Part shown: positions 26,246-34,421 of the stretch, piece after piece
Numbering within the stretch: position 1 is the first letter of the stretch
Layout: each line of letters begins with the position of its first letter
From: Arthrobacter sp. Soil763
Lineage (GTDB): Bacteria > Actinomycetota > Actinomycetes > Actinomycetales > Micrococcaceae
Direction of reading: 5' to 3'
Assembly (NCBI RefSeq): GCF_001428365.1
Contig: NZ_LMSH01000002.1
Coordinates: 806,132-870,131 of the forward strand
Length of the DNA stretch: 64,000 nt
Translations under genes and position numbers: made by a program
The notes under the pieces: model-generated
Databases searched by the model: none
The model's input: only the letters and a program-made list of their open reading frames with translations
Told to the model about the DNA's origin: nothing

Positions 26246-27277
26246 GTGCCTGATCTTCCCGGCCAGGTCACCGCCACCGCGCTGGGCCCGTGGCCCGGCG
26301 AGGACCCTGTGGAGGCCGGCCGCATCATCCGCGGTGAGCTCGGCAGCCCGCACCTGCCCTTCCTGGCCGAGCTCCCGGGCCGGGGCGTCGGCTCGGACGC
26401 TCTGGGCCGCACGGCCTCGCTGCTCGAAGGCCTCGCCGCCGACGTCCAGCCCTACGGCTGGCGGCTCGTGGACCGGCCGGGCAAGGACTACCTGCGCGCC
26501 CGCTCCGCGCTTTCCACGGACCTGAACATCCTGGCCGATCTCATCGGAGCGGAGGAGTCCCCGGCCCCGGAGATCAAGGTCCAGCTGCGCGGACCGCTCA
26601 GCCTCGCCGCCGGGCTCCACCTGCACCACGGCGAACGCGCCCTGATCGACCACGGCGCCCGCCGGGATCTCGCGGCATCGCTTGCCGCCGGGATGGACGA
26701 CTTCCTGCGGCGGGTGGCCGGCGCGGCGCCGGGAGCCCGGATCACGGTGCAGCTCGACGAACCCGACATCGCCGCCGTCCTGGCCGGGACCATCCCCACC
26801 TCCAGCGGCTACCGCACCCTGCGCGCGGTGGCCGGTTCCGAAGCCACCGAATCCTGGCGGCTCGTCGTCGACGCCCTGCGTGCGGCGGGCGCCGCGGAGA
26901 TTGTCATCGCCGTGCCCGAGGTGGAAGCACCCTTCGAGCGGATCCTCGCCGCCGGAGCGGACGGGATCGCGGTCCCGCTGCGGGCACTGACCTCCCGCCA
27001 GTGGGAACACCTTGCCGCCGCGGTGGAAGCCGGGAAGCGCCTCTGGGCCGGGGTGCTGCCGGTCGACGAACCCGCCGCGGCGCTGCCGCGGGTGCCCGAA
27101 GCGGTCGAGGCGCTCTGGCGTCCGTGGCGCCAGATTGGACTTCCGGCCGCCGCGCTCGGCGCGGTCCGCGTCACCCCCGCCGGCGGCCTCGCCGGGCACA
27201 TACCGGCCTCCGCGACGGCGGTGCTGGGCCGGCTGACACAGGTGGCGGACGGGCTGAACCAGCTCGCGCTCGGCTAG
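26246..27277 (+). CDS. MetE-like protein lacking all cysteines
   Basis: This 343-residue protein resembles the C-terminal barrel of cobalamin-independent methionine synthase. ATALGPWPGEDPVEAGRIIR at the start and VQLDEPDIAAVLAGTIPTSS are recognisable, as is the segment RGPLSLAAGLHLHHG. True MetE binds zinc through one His and two Cys, and this protein has no cysteine at all, so it cannot be a normal methionine synthase. It corresponds to the uncharacterised actinobacterial group near mnmA (Rv3015c-like in mycobacteria). GTG at 26246 follows the chorismate mutase stop by two bases. Its stop shares a CTAG with the convergent DUF4166 gene. Confidence 0.75.
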   Translation: MPDLPGQVTATALGPWPGEDPVEAGRIIRGELGSPHLPFLAELPGRGVGSDALGRTASLLEGLAADVQPYGWRLVDRPGKDYLRARSALSTDLNILADLIGAEESPAPEIKVQLRGPLSLAAGLHLHHGERALIDHGARRDLAASLAAGMDDFLRRVAGAAPGARITVQLDEPDIAAVLAGTIPTSSGYRTLRAVAGSEATESWRLVVDALRAAGAAEIVIAVPEVEAPFERILAAGADGIAVPLRALTSRQWEHLAAAVEAGKRLWAGVLPVDEPAAALPRVPEAVEALWRPWRQIGLPAAALGAVRVTPAGGLAGHIPASATAVLGRLTQVADGLNQLALG

Positions 27278-27984
27278 ACCCGGGCCTCCCAGCGGTCCGG
27301 CCGGGCCGGGGCGGGCAGGTGCCCCGGCGCAGACGTCCCGCCCGGGTACGGCTCCAGGCGGTAATCGAAGTGTCCCGCGTAGACCAGCACGAGTCCGAGC
27401 TGCGGCTGGATCACCTTGACCTGGATCCGGTGCCGGCCTTCCTCCTGGGCCCACCACTGCTCCGCGTACGCCTTGGCATCCAGCGGTTCCGGCAACGGAA
27501 TCCGCAACGGCCCCAGGAGCAGCCGCGACGCCTCGGACACCCCGCGCAACCTGCCCTCCGGCGTCACGGCCAGGCTCAGGTCGGTGACCAGCCGGCGGTA
27601 CCTGCCGACGTAGTCGACCAGCCTCGGGGCGCCGCCGGTGGCGTCCAGGCTGGTGGTGTCGGAGAAGATCCTGGTGGTCCCCGGAAAAAAAATCTCCCGC
27701 CGGGCGGTCAGGCTGGACCGTCCGAACGGGTCAAGGTGGGCGTGGTTCTCGATCCGGAACCTGATCCCTTCGCCGTACTCCGGGAAGAACGCCTCCTCGC
27801 CGGTCGCGAGCCGCAGCAACGGCCGCAGCCAGCGCTGCCGGCAGCCGACGACGTCGAAGACGCCCTCGCCGACGCCGAAGTGCCCGGATCCCGGCGCGAG
27901 CGAGAAGTACTCCTGCAGTTCCGGCTGCAGCCGGGCAAAGTCGGGCCCGAGGCCGGTCCGGTAGATGGGGGCGTAGCTGGTCAC
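27274..27984 (-). CDS. DUF4166 domain protein
   Basis: This 236-residue protein of the DUF4166 family starts with the typical TGLGPDFARLQPELQEYF and continues with the central domain (FPEYGEGIRFRIENHAHLDP). There is no signal peptide or membrane segment. Its function is unknown. Related proteins are often fused to or next to saccharopine-dehydrogenase-like or NAD(P)-binding proteins; none is adjacent here. The GTG start at 27984 has AGGAGG five bases upstream. The stop codon TAG is read from the same CTAG tetranucleotide as the stop of the convergent gene. It is 16 bp after the DUF58 gene in the same direction, so it may end that operon. Confidence 0.8.
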   Translation of the reverse strand: MTSYAPIYRTGLGPDFARLQPELQEYFSLAPGSGHFGVGEGVFDVVGCRQRWLRPLLRLATGEEAFFPEYGEGIRFRIENHAHLDPFGRSSLTARREIFFPGTTRIFSDTTSLDATGGAPRLVDYVGRYRRLVTDLSLAVTPEGRLRGVSEASRLLLGPLRIPLPEPLDAKAYAEQWWAQEEGRHRIQVKVIQPQLGLVLVYAGHFDYRLEPYPGGTSAPGHLPAPARPDRWEARV

Positions 27985-28000
27985 GGCATCCTCCTGGGGG

Positions 28001-29293
28001 TCACAGCCGTCCGGCGGCTTTTAAACGAATGTACGCGTCCGCGAGCGCCGGCGGCAGCTGCTGCGGTTCGGCGTCGACGACCTCGACGCCGGCGCGGCGC
28101 AGCTGGGCGCTGACCGCCTCGCGTTCGAGCAGGGCATGTTCGGCCGCCGCGGCACGGAAGACCGCGGCGGCGCTTGAGCGGTCCTGCGGCATCCGGCCGA
28201 GCGCCGGGTCGCGGACCGAAGCGACCACGACCACGTGCTCCCGGGCCAGCCGGGCGGCCACCGGCAGCAGCCCCTCCTCGGGGGCTCCGCCGTCGAGCGC
28301 AGTGAGCAGCACGACCAGCGACCGGTGGCTCGAGACCGCCCCTACCTGCGCGGGAATCCCGGGCCAGTCCAGTTCGATCAGTTCCGCCGCGAGCGGGACC
28401 ATCGCCTGGACGAGGCGGCCCAGCAGCGACCCTTTCTCCGCCGAACCGGCACGGGCCCGGAGCCTGCGGTCGTAGGCGAGGAAATCGACCCGGTCACCGC
28501 CCCGTTCGGCGAGCACTGCCAGCAGCAGCGCGGCTTCGATGCCGGTATCCAGCCGCGGCTCGTCGGCGATCCGGGCGGCGGCGGTGCGCGAGGTATCCAG
28601 CAGGATCACCACCCGGCGGTCGCGTTCGGGCCGCCAGGTGCGGACCACGACGGCGGAGCGGCGGGCCGTGGCGCGCCAGTCGATGGAACGCACGTCGTCG
28701 CCGCGGACGTAGTCGCGCAGCGAGTCGAATTCGGTGCCGGCGCCGCGGATCTGGACCGCGGCCTTGCCGTCGAGTTCCCGCAACTGGCGAAGCTTGGACG
28801 GAAGGTGCCGGCGGGAGCGGAACGGCGGCAGCACGCGCAGCGACGCGGGGCAGGGCAGCGTCCGCTGCCGTGCGGCGAGTCCCAGCGGGCCAAAGGAACG
28901 GACCGTGACGTGGGCCGCGGCCAGTTCCCCGCGACGGGTGGGCCGGAGCGCAACCTTCATCCTGCGGCGTTCGCCCGCCGGGACGAGCAGCCGCTGGACC
29001 GGCTCCTGGGCGCCTGCCGAGGGCTGCCAGGCGTCACGGACCACAGCGTGCAGGGCGCGGCGGCCGGCATTGGCCACCGTGAGCACGGATTCCGCCGAAC
29101 CGCCGAGCGGTACGTTGCCGGGGTCCGCCCGGTGCACCGAGAGGTCCCGGGGCCGGGCGGCGAGGGCCAGGTCGAGGACCGCGGCCGCGGCGAGCAGCAG
29201 TACCGTGACCATGGCGGACTGCCAGCCGGGAACGAGCAGGACGGGAACCAGGCCCAGCAGGGCCAGCAGCACGAAGCGTCCCGAAACCGCCAT
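28001..29293 (-). CDS. DUF58 (vWA-like) membrane protein
   Basis: This is a 430-residue protein with two N-terminal membrane helices (LLALLGLVPVLLVPGW and MVTVLLLAAAAVLDLALA) followed by a beta-rich part and a DUF58 domain. The domain core DYVRGDDVRSIDWRATARR is diagnostic. VVILLDTSRTAAARIADEP is a vWA-like strand in which a MIDAS-type metal site would sit. DUF58 proteins are nearly always next to MoxR ATPases and act as their partners in assembling or inserting metal into complexes. It starts three bases after the MoxR stop. Confidence 0.9.
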   Translation of the reverse strand: MAVSGRFVLLALLGLVPVLLVPGWQSAMVTVLLLAAAAVLDLALAARPRDLSVHRADPGNVPLGGSAESVLTVANAGRRALHAVVRDAWQPSAGAQEPVQRLLVPAGERRRMKVALRPTRRGELAAAHVTVRSFGPLGLAARQRTLPCPASLRVLPPFRSRRHLPSKLRQLRELDGKAAVQIRGAGTEFDSLRDYVRGDDVRSIDWRATARRSAVVVRTWRPERDRRVVILLDTSRTAAARIADEPRLDTGIEAALLLAVLAERGGDRVDFLAYDRRLRARAGSAEKGSLLGRLVQAMVPLAAELIELDWPGIPAQVGAVSSHRSLVVLLTALDGGAPEEGLLPVAARLAREHVVVVASVRDPALGRMPQDRSSAAAVFRAAAAEHALLEREAVSAQLRRAGVEVVDAEPQQLPPALADAYIRLKAAGRL

Positions 29294-29296
29294 GGC

Positions 29297-30385
29297 CTAG
29301 CGCGGGACCGGCACGGACGCGAGGATGCTGCCGAGTACCCCGTCGACCTGGACGCCGTCCATTTCCGCTTCAGGGTGCAGGGCCACCCGGTGCCGCAGGC
29401 AGGGGAGTGCGAGGGCCTTGACGTCGTCGGGGGTGACGAAGCCCCGGCCGGAGAGCCACGCCCAGGCCCGGGCCCCGTTCAGCAAGGCAGCAGCACCGCG
29501 CGGCGAGACGCCCAGCTGGAACGACGGCGCCGCTCGGGTGGCGCGGACGACGTCGACGATGTACGCGAGGACCTCGGGACCGATCTCCACGGCCGCCACG
29601 GCCTGGCGGGCCTGCTCGAGCTCGGCCGGGCCGGCGACCGGACGCACGCCGGCCGCGGCCAGGTCGCGCGGGTCGAAGCCGGCCGCGTGCCGCCGGATCA
29701 CCTCAATCTCGTCATCCCGGCCGGGCAGCGGCATGGTCAGCTTGAGCAGGAAGCGGTCGAGTTGTGCCTCCGGCAGGGGATAGGTGCCCTCGTACTCGAC
29801 CGGGTTCTGCGTTGCCGCGACGATGAAGGGGGCCGGAAGCGGGCGGGAGGCGCCGTCGACCGAGACCTGCCGCTCCTCCATGGCCTCCAGCAGCGAGGCC
29901 TGCGTCTTGGGCGGCGTCCGGTTGATCTCGTCCGCCAGCAGGATGTTGGTGAAGACCGGCCCCTCGCGGAAGCTGAATTCGGAGCTGTGCGCATCGTAAA
30001 CGAGCGAACCGGTGACATCGCCGGGCATCAGGTCCGGGGTGAACTGGATCCGCTTCGTGTCCAGGCTCAGGGCGGCCGAAAGGCTGCGCACCAGCAGCGT
30101 CTTGGCCACGCCCGGCACCCCTTCGATCAGCACATGGCCGCGGGACAGCAGGGCAATCAGCATTCCGGTGACGGTGGCGTCCTGCCCGACGACGGCCTTG
30201 GCCACCTCACGGCGGACGGCCAGCAGCGCCTGCCGGACGGGGTCGGGGTCCCGGTCGTCCCACGGGCGGGGGCCGTGCGCCGACTGGTGCGGGGCATGGT
30301 GCGGGACCGGCCGCGGCGCGGGCCAGGGGGCGGGGGCCTCCGCGGCGGCGGCGGCGCCGCCGGTGACACCGGGTAGATCGTTCAT
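29297..30385 (-). CDS. MoxR family AAA+ ATPase
   Basis: This is a 362-residue MoxR-type AAA+ ATPase, a chaperone-like motor. After a 50-residue Pro/His-rich extension, the domain starts VGQDATVTGMLIALLSRGHV. Walker A is EGVPGVAKT, Walker B LLADEINRTPPKTQASLLEAM, and sensor 1 FIVAATQNPVEYEGTYPLPE. A C-terminal lid domain follows (RGAAALLNGARAWAWL). It overlaps the DUF4350 gene by four bases and is three bases ahead of DUF58, which shows tight co-expression. The substrate of the MoxR-DUF58 machine is unknown. Confidence 0.94.
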   Translation of the reverse strand: MNDLPGVTGGAAAAAEAPAPWPAPRPVPHHAPHQSAHGPRPWDDRDPDPVRQALLAVRREVAKAVVGQDATVTGMLIALLSRGHVLIEGVPGVAKTLLVRSLSAALSLDTKRIQFTPDLMPGDVTGSLVYDAHSSEFSFREGPVFTNILLADEINRTPPKTQASLLEAMEERQVSVDGASRPLPAPFIVAATQNPVEYEGTYPLPEAQLDRFLLKLTMPLPGRDDEIEVIRRHAAGFDPRDLAAAGVRPVAGPAELEQARQAVAAVEIGPEVLAYIVDVVRATRAAPSFQLGVSPRGAAALLNGARAWAWLSGRGFVTPDDVKALALPCLRHRVALHPEAEMDGVQVDGVLGSILASVPVPR

Positions 30386-31572
30386 CGGGCGTGTACCTCT
30401 TTCTCTAGTCTGTCCAGGCGCTCCGCAAAGTGCACGAGTCCGGTTTCGCTCCGCGGAATGTCGTCAACGACGGCGGCGACACTTTCCGGGGTACGGCCCA
30501 GGTGCCGGGCGGCGGCCTCAACGATGACGGCGGCGCCCGCTTCCGGGCCCAGCCGCAGCGCCCTGGCCAGCCGTACCAGCGAGCCGGCGCGGAGCACGTC
30601 CGCGGCCCGGTCCACGGCCCCTGCGTCATGGTAGAGGCGGGCACGGCCCTCGGCCGTCTCCACCGCCTTGACCACCACCGGGATGGGCTCGAAGACCAGC
30701 GGCCCGAGCCGGCGGCCGCGCCAGAGCATCGCGAGCACCGCCACGAAGGCCAGCCAGGGCCCGATGACGCGGGTCCACGGCGGGGCGAGCTCGTCCAGGG
30801 TGACCGGGTGCGCCGCGGCTGCCACGTCGGCCATCCCGGGCAGGTACCAGACCAGCTGCTGCTCCCTGCCCAGGGTGCGCAGCACGAGGGCGGCGTTGCC
30901 GTGCTCGGCCAGGGCCCGGTTGCTGAGGATGGCGGTGGTGCCCAGGACCACGGTCCGGCCGTCCGCGCTGCGGGCGTACAGGCCTCCCCGGCCCCCGGGT
31001 GCCGGGTAGCAAACCGCCTCCCCGAGGTACAGGAAGCCGTCCGCGGCCGACACCGACCCGGCTGCGGCGGGATCGGCATCCGCGCATGCCGGGGCGAGTT
31101 CGACTGTGCCGTCCCGCACCACGCCGGCCTGCGCAAACCCGCTGCCCACACCTTGCAGGGTAGTCAGCCGCGGGGTGACCACGACCAGCCGGTCCGCAGC
31201 TTCGCGCAGTTGCTGCAATTGCTCGCGGCCGAGGTAGCCGTTGCGGTCGTAGAGCAGGACGGTCGTGCCGGATCCGGCGCGCCGGGCGGCCTCGAGGGCC
31301 CGGGCGGTTCCCTCGAGAGAGTCCTGCTGCTCCACGGCGACGCCGTGCCGGCCCAGGATCTCCGCCGTGGCGCGCGCCCCCTCGGGGGCGGCGTTCCGGG
31401 TGGAGAGGGCAGCCCGGTCGCCGCGGGGTTGCAGTTGCAGGACCGCCGTGAGGACCAGGGCGGCGACAAAAACGGCGGCGAGGATGGCCCAGGTGCGGTG
31501 CCGCCGGAACGCCCGGCGCGGGGTCGGGGTGTTCCCCGCGGTCGGGCGGACGGCGGCGGACTGGTCCGTCAT
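30382..31572 (-). CDS. DUF4350 domain membrane protein
   Basis: This is a 396-residue protein with an N-terminal membrane helix (WAILAAVFVAALVLTAVLQL), an extracytoplasmic DUF4350 domain (about residues 50-250; SLEGTARALEAARRAGSGTT and the RLVVVTPRLTTLQGVG region), and a second helix near LAFVAVLAMLWRGRRLGPLV. A cytoplasmic tail follows the second helix. The domain resembles glutamine-amidotransferase-like sugar-binding folds in related families. It overlaps both neighbours by four bases (ATGA). No enzymatic function is known for this family. Confidence 0.88.
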   Translation of the reverse strand: MTDQSAAVRPTAGNTPTPRRAFRRHRTWAILAAVFVAALVLTAVLQLQPRGDRAALSTRNAAPEGARATAEILGRHGVAVEQQDSLEGTARALEAARRAGSGTTVLLYDRNGYLGREQLQQLREAADRLVVVTPRLTTLQGVGSGFAQAGVVRDGTVELAPACADADPAAAGSVSAADGFLYLGEAVCYPAPGGRGGLYARSADGRTVVLGTTAILSNRALAEHGNAALVLRTLGREQQLVWYLPGMADVAAAAHPVTLDELAPPWTRVIGPWLAFVAVLAMLWRGRRLGPLVFEPIPVVVKAVETAEGRARLYHDAGAVDRAADVLRAGSLVRLARALRLGPEAGAAVIVEAAARHLGRTPESVAAVVDDIPRSETGLVHFAERLDRLEKEVHAR

Positions 31573-32270
31573 AGTGGCCGGGCGAGGGCATCGGGCGCGC
31601 CCTGGCGGTAGTCCGGGGCAGTGGCCGCCAGCGCCGCGTCCAGCGCGGCAAGCTCTGCGTGATCGGCGGGTCCGGCGTTGGCGCCGCCGTAACGGATGGC
31701 GTCGAAGCGGGCTGCGGCGGTGTCCAGTTCCGCGGTATGGGCGCCGAAGGCCCGGCCCAGCCGGGCCGCAACCTCGGCGGCCGTCCGGCCTGGCTGCGGG
31801 TCGAGGACGGCCCGGTCTTCAGCTGCCCGGACGAGGGCGCGGAATTGCTCGACCACGGCGGTGGACCAGTCCCCGGCCGCGGCCGCCGCGGCAGCCCGGC
31901 CGCGGTGGGCCTCCGGGGTGAGGTCCGTGCCGGCCTCGAAAACGACCCTGGCGTCCGGCCGCCGGGCGTTGAGCCGGGGCCGTACCACCCGGACGGCGAC
32001 GGCGATGACGACGGCGGCGGCGGCCAGCAGCAGCACCACCGCAACGCCGGACCCGGGCGCGTCCACCCCGCCCGGGGCGAGGGAATCCAGCCAGCGGGCG
32101 AAGTCGGCAAGGGCATTGTCGAGCCAGCTGGGCCGGGCCTCCCGGTAGGGCGCTTTCGCGAGCTCCTCGGCCGCCCAGCGGGCGGCTTCCTCCCTGCCGG
32201 GAAGCACCGGCGGTTCCGGCTGGCCGGCGGTCCATCCCGCCGCCACGCGCGGCGCGGGACCGGCCGTCAT
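31569..32270 (-). CDS. DUF4129 domain membrane protein
   Basis: This is a 233-residue protein with one central membrane helix (GVAVVLLLAAAAVVIAVAVR) and a C-terminal DUF4129 domain (AAGDWSTAVVEQFRALVRAA, then GRTAAEVAARLGRAFGAHTA). DUF4129 is often found at the C-terminus of transglutaminase-like proteins in MoxR-DUF58 loci, but no transglutaminase part is present here. The ATG at 32270 overlaps the stop of the upstream gene by four bases. A much longer open frame upstream is the shadow of that gene and is not used. Confidence 0.85.
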   Translation of the reverse strand: MTAGPAPRVAAGWTAGQPEPPVLPGREEAARWAAEELAKAPYREARPSWLDNALADFARWLDSLAPGGVDAPGSGVAVVLLLAAAAVVIAVAVRVVRPRLNARRPDARVVFEAGTDLTPEAHRGRAAAAAAAGDWSTAVVEQFRALVRAAEDRAVLDPQPGRTAAEVAARLGRAFGAHTAELDTAAARFDAIRYGGANAGPADHAELAALDAALAATAPDYRQGAPDALARPL

Positions 32271-33529
32271 CCGCGGACCGGGGGCCACCCGGGGGCCGGC
32301 GGCCACGGGCGGGAGCCGCCGTCGGCAGCGGCTGTCCGGCCCGGAACCCCGCCGGGTTCGGCGCCGGACTCGAGCTGCCGCATCAGGGCCAGGTCGAGGC
32401 CGTCCTTGCGCATCCGCAGATCCAGGTACACCAGCGCGACCGTCGATGTCTGGAACGCGAAGCCGACGGCGGCCACCAGGGCGGCGACGACGGTGCCGAG
32501 GACCACCACGGCGGCGTTGACCGCCTGGTCCCCGGCGTCTCCGCCCTGGGCGAAGACTGTCCCGCCCAGCCCCTGGCCGAGGAGATTCACGGGAATCAGG
32601 ATGACCTGGGTGATGACCCCGACGAGCAGGCCCACCACCAGGGTGATTCCGAAGATGCGCCACCAGTGGCCCCCGGTCAGGTGCCAGGAGCGGCGCAGGC
32701 CCGCAAACGCACCGAGCTCCTCCACGGCGATCGCCGAAGGGGCTGCCTGGAAACGGATGGCCAGCCACAGCAGGACCACGGCCAGCAGCGGGAACAGGAT
32801 GACCAGCAGCACCCCGGCCGATCGGTCGAGGAGGCCCACCACGGCGACAGTTGCGGCCACGGCGAGGGCTACGGCCGCCACGGCACCGAGCACCAGCACG
32901 ACGGCCAGGGCAAGGAGGGCGCCGGTGCGGGACCGCGCCAGCGTCCACATCTGGCGGAACCCGGTGGGGCGGTTCAGCAGCGACCGGGCGACGGGTACCG
33001 CCATGAAGCCCTGCATGACGACCGAGAGAAGGATTGCCAGCAGCGACAGCAGCATGGCGGCCCCGGCAACGCCGAGGCCGAGGGATACGGCGTCGGCGGG
33101 GGCGAGGGACTCCAGCCATGGGCCGAGCGGTCCGGTGGAGACGACGCCGGAGCGGACCACGGCAGTCGTGACGGAACCCAGGGCCTGGGCGATCACCCCG
33201 GCACCGAGCATGGCCGCCGGATTGCGCCGCACGGCCTGGAAGGCGCCGTCGACGATTTCACCGAACAGCAGCGGGCGCAGCGGCACGATGCCGGGCTTCG
33301 GCGGGGCCGCGTACCGCGGCGGCCCGGGCCAGCCCGGCCCGGGGTGCGCGGCCCACTGCGGCGGTTGTCCCCACTGCGGCTGGCTGCCCGCCGGCTGCCC
33401 CCAGCGCGGTTGTCCCCACGCCGGCTGGCTGCCCGCCGGTTGTCCCCACTGCGGCTGCTGCCCCCACGTCGGCTGCGGCCCCGGCGGTCGGCCCCACGGC
33501 GGCGGACCGCCCGGCTCCTGATCAGACAA
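32267..33529 (-). CDS. Polytopic membrane protein, GDPD-membrane-domain type, with Pro/Gln/Trp repeats
   Basis: This 420-residue protein is first in the MoxR operon. The N-terminal 85 residues consist of Pro-Gly-Gln-Trp repeats (QPAGSQPAWGQP and variants). A membrane region with about six helices follows, starting KPGIVPLRPLLFGEIVDGAF. This resembles the membrane domain found at the N-terminus of some glycerophosphodiester phosphodiesterases, but the catalytic domain is absent. Start is TTG at 33529 with GGAGG seven bases upstream; no ATG or GTG lies in a better place. The repeats are encoded by near-identical DNA units at about 33355-33480 and could vary in number between strains. Confidence 0.8.
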   Translation of the reverse strand: MSDQEPGGPPPWGRPPGPQPTWGQQPQWGQPAGSQPAWGQPRWGQPAGSQPQWGQPPQWAAHPGPGWPGPPRYAAPPKPGIVPLRPLLFGEIVDGAFQAVRRNPAAMLGAGVIAQALGSVTTAVVRSGVVSTGPLGPWLESLAPADAVSLGLGVAGAAMLLSLLAILLSVVMQGFMAVPVARSLLNRPTGFRQMWTLARSRTGALLALAVVLVLGAVAAVALAVAATVAVVGLLDRSAGVLLVILFPLLAVVLLWLAIRFQAAPSAIAVEELGAFAGLRRSWHLTGGHWWRIFGITLVVGLLVGVITQVILIPVNLLGQGLGGTVFAQGGDAGDQAVNAAVVVLGTVVAALVAAVGFAFQTSTVALVYLDLRMRKDGLDLALMRQLESGAEPGGVPGRTAAADGGSRPWPPAPGWPPVRG

Positions 33530-33746
33530 ACTTTTCCTCCCCAAAGAAAGTGCCCTGCGGACGCCGCGGCCTGGCCCCGTATCTCCGCTGCGCCCACCCG
33601 CCGGCGCGGGCCCGCGCCAAGCTTGCCCCCAGCCTATAGTTTCGGCCGCCCGCCGCAAGCACCCCGGCGCCCGCCTCCGCCGGCGGCGCCATGCCGGGAA
33701 CCGCCCGAATACGACAAAGCCATTTCAATAGGGGAATATATAAGCT

Positions 33747-34421
33747 ATGAAGGCACGGATTTTGGTTGTGGACGATGACGAGGCGCTGGCCGAGATGATC
33801 GGTATTGTGCTGCGCAACGACGGCTTCGACCCCGTCTTTTGCGCCGACGGCAGCCAGGCCCTGGACATCTTCCGTTCCGCCAAACCGGACCTGGTGCTGC
33901 TGGACCTGATGCTCCCGGGCATGGACGGCATCGAAGTATGCCGCCAGATCCGCGGGGAGTCCGATGTCCCGATCGTGATGCTGACCGCCAAGTCCGACAC
34001 CTCCGACGTCGTGCGCGGGCTCGAATCCGGCGCCGACGACTACGTGCCGAAGCCCTTCAAACCGGCCGAACTCGTGGCCCGGGTCCGGGCGCGGCTGCGC
34101 CCCGGCGACCAGAAAGCCCCCGAGACGCTCCGCATCGCCGACGTCACGATCGACGTCGCCGGCCACGTGGTGAGCCGCAACAGCGAACGGATTTCGCTGA
34201 CCCCGCTGGAGTTTGACCTGCTGGTCGCCCTGGCGCGCAAGCCGTGGCAGGTCTTCACCCGGGAGCTGCTCCTGGAACAGGTGTGGGGCTACCGCCACGC
34301 CGCGGACACCCGGCTGGTCAACGTCCACGTCCAGCGGCTCCGCTCGAAGATCGAACGCGACCCGGAAGCCCCCGAAGTTGTATTGACGGTCCGTGGTGTC
34401 GGCTACAAAGCAGGTTCCTGA
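33747..34421 (+). CDS. mtrA: Response regulator MtrA
   Basis: This is a 224-residue OmpR-family response regulator. The receiver domain has the acidic pocket VVDDDEAL, phosphoacceptor Asp53 in VLLDLMLPG, and Lys in YVPKPFKP. The winged-helix domain starts about residue 130 (ISLTPLEFDLLVALARKPWQ) and ends QRLRSKIERDPEAPE. In actinobacteria MtrA controls cell division, wall hydrolase and osmotic genes. It is followed directly by mtrB and lpqB, as in mycobacteria (Rv3246c-Rv3244c) and streptomycetes. A GAATAT -10-like element ends seven bases before the ATG, so this message may also be leaderless. Confidence 0.97.
   Translation: MKARILVVDDDEALAEMIGIVLRNDGFDPVFCADGSQALDIFRSAKPDLVLLDLMLPGMDGIEVCRQIRGESDVPIVMLTAKSDTSDVVRGLESGADDYVPKPFKPAELVARVRARLRPGDQKAPETLRIADVTIDVAGHVVSRNSERISLTPLEFDLLVALARKPWQVFTRELLLEQVWGYRHAADTRLVNVHVQRLRSKIERDPEAPEVVLTVRGVGYKAGS

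Noticed and set aside
32271..33119. N-terminal extension of the DUF4129 protein
   Set aside because: It is Arg/Gly/Pro-rich and lies in another frame of the upstream membrane protein; the ATGA overlap marks the real start.
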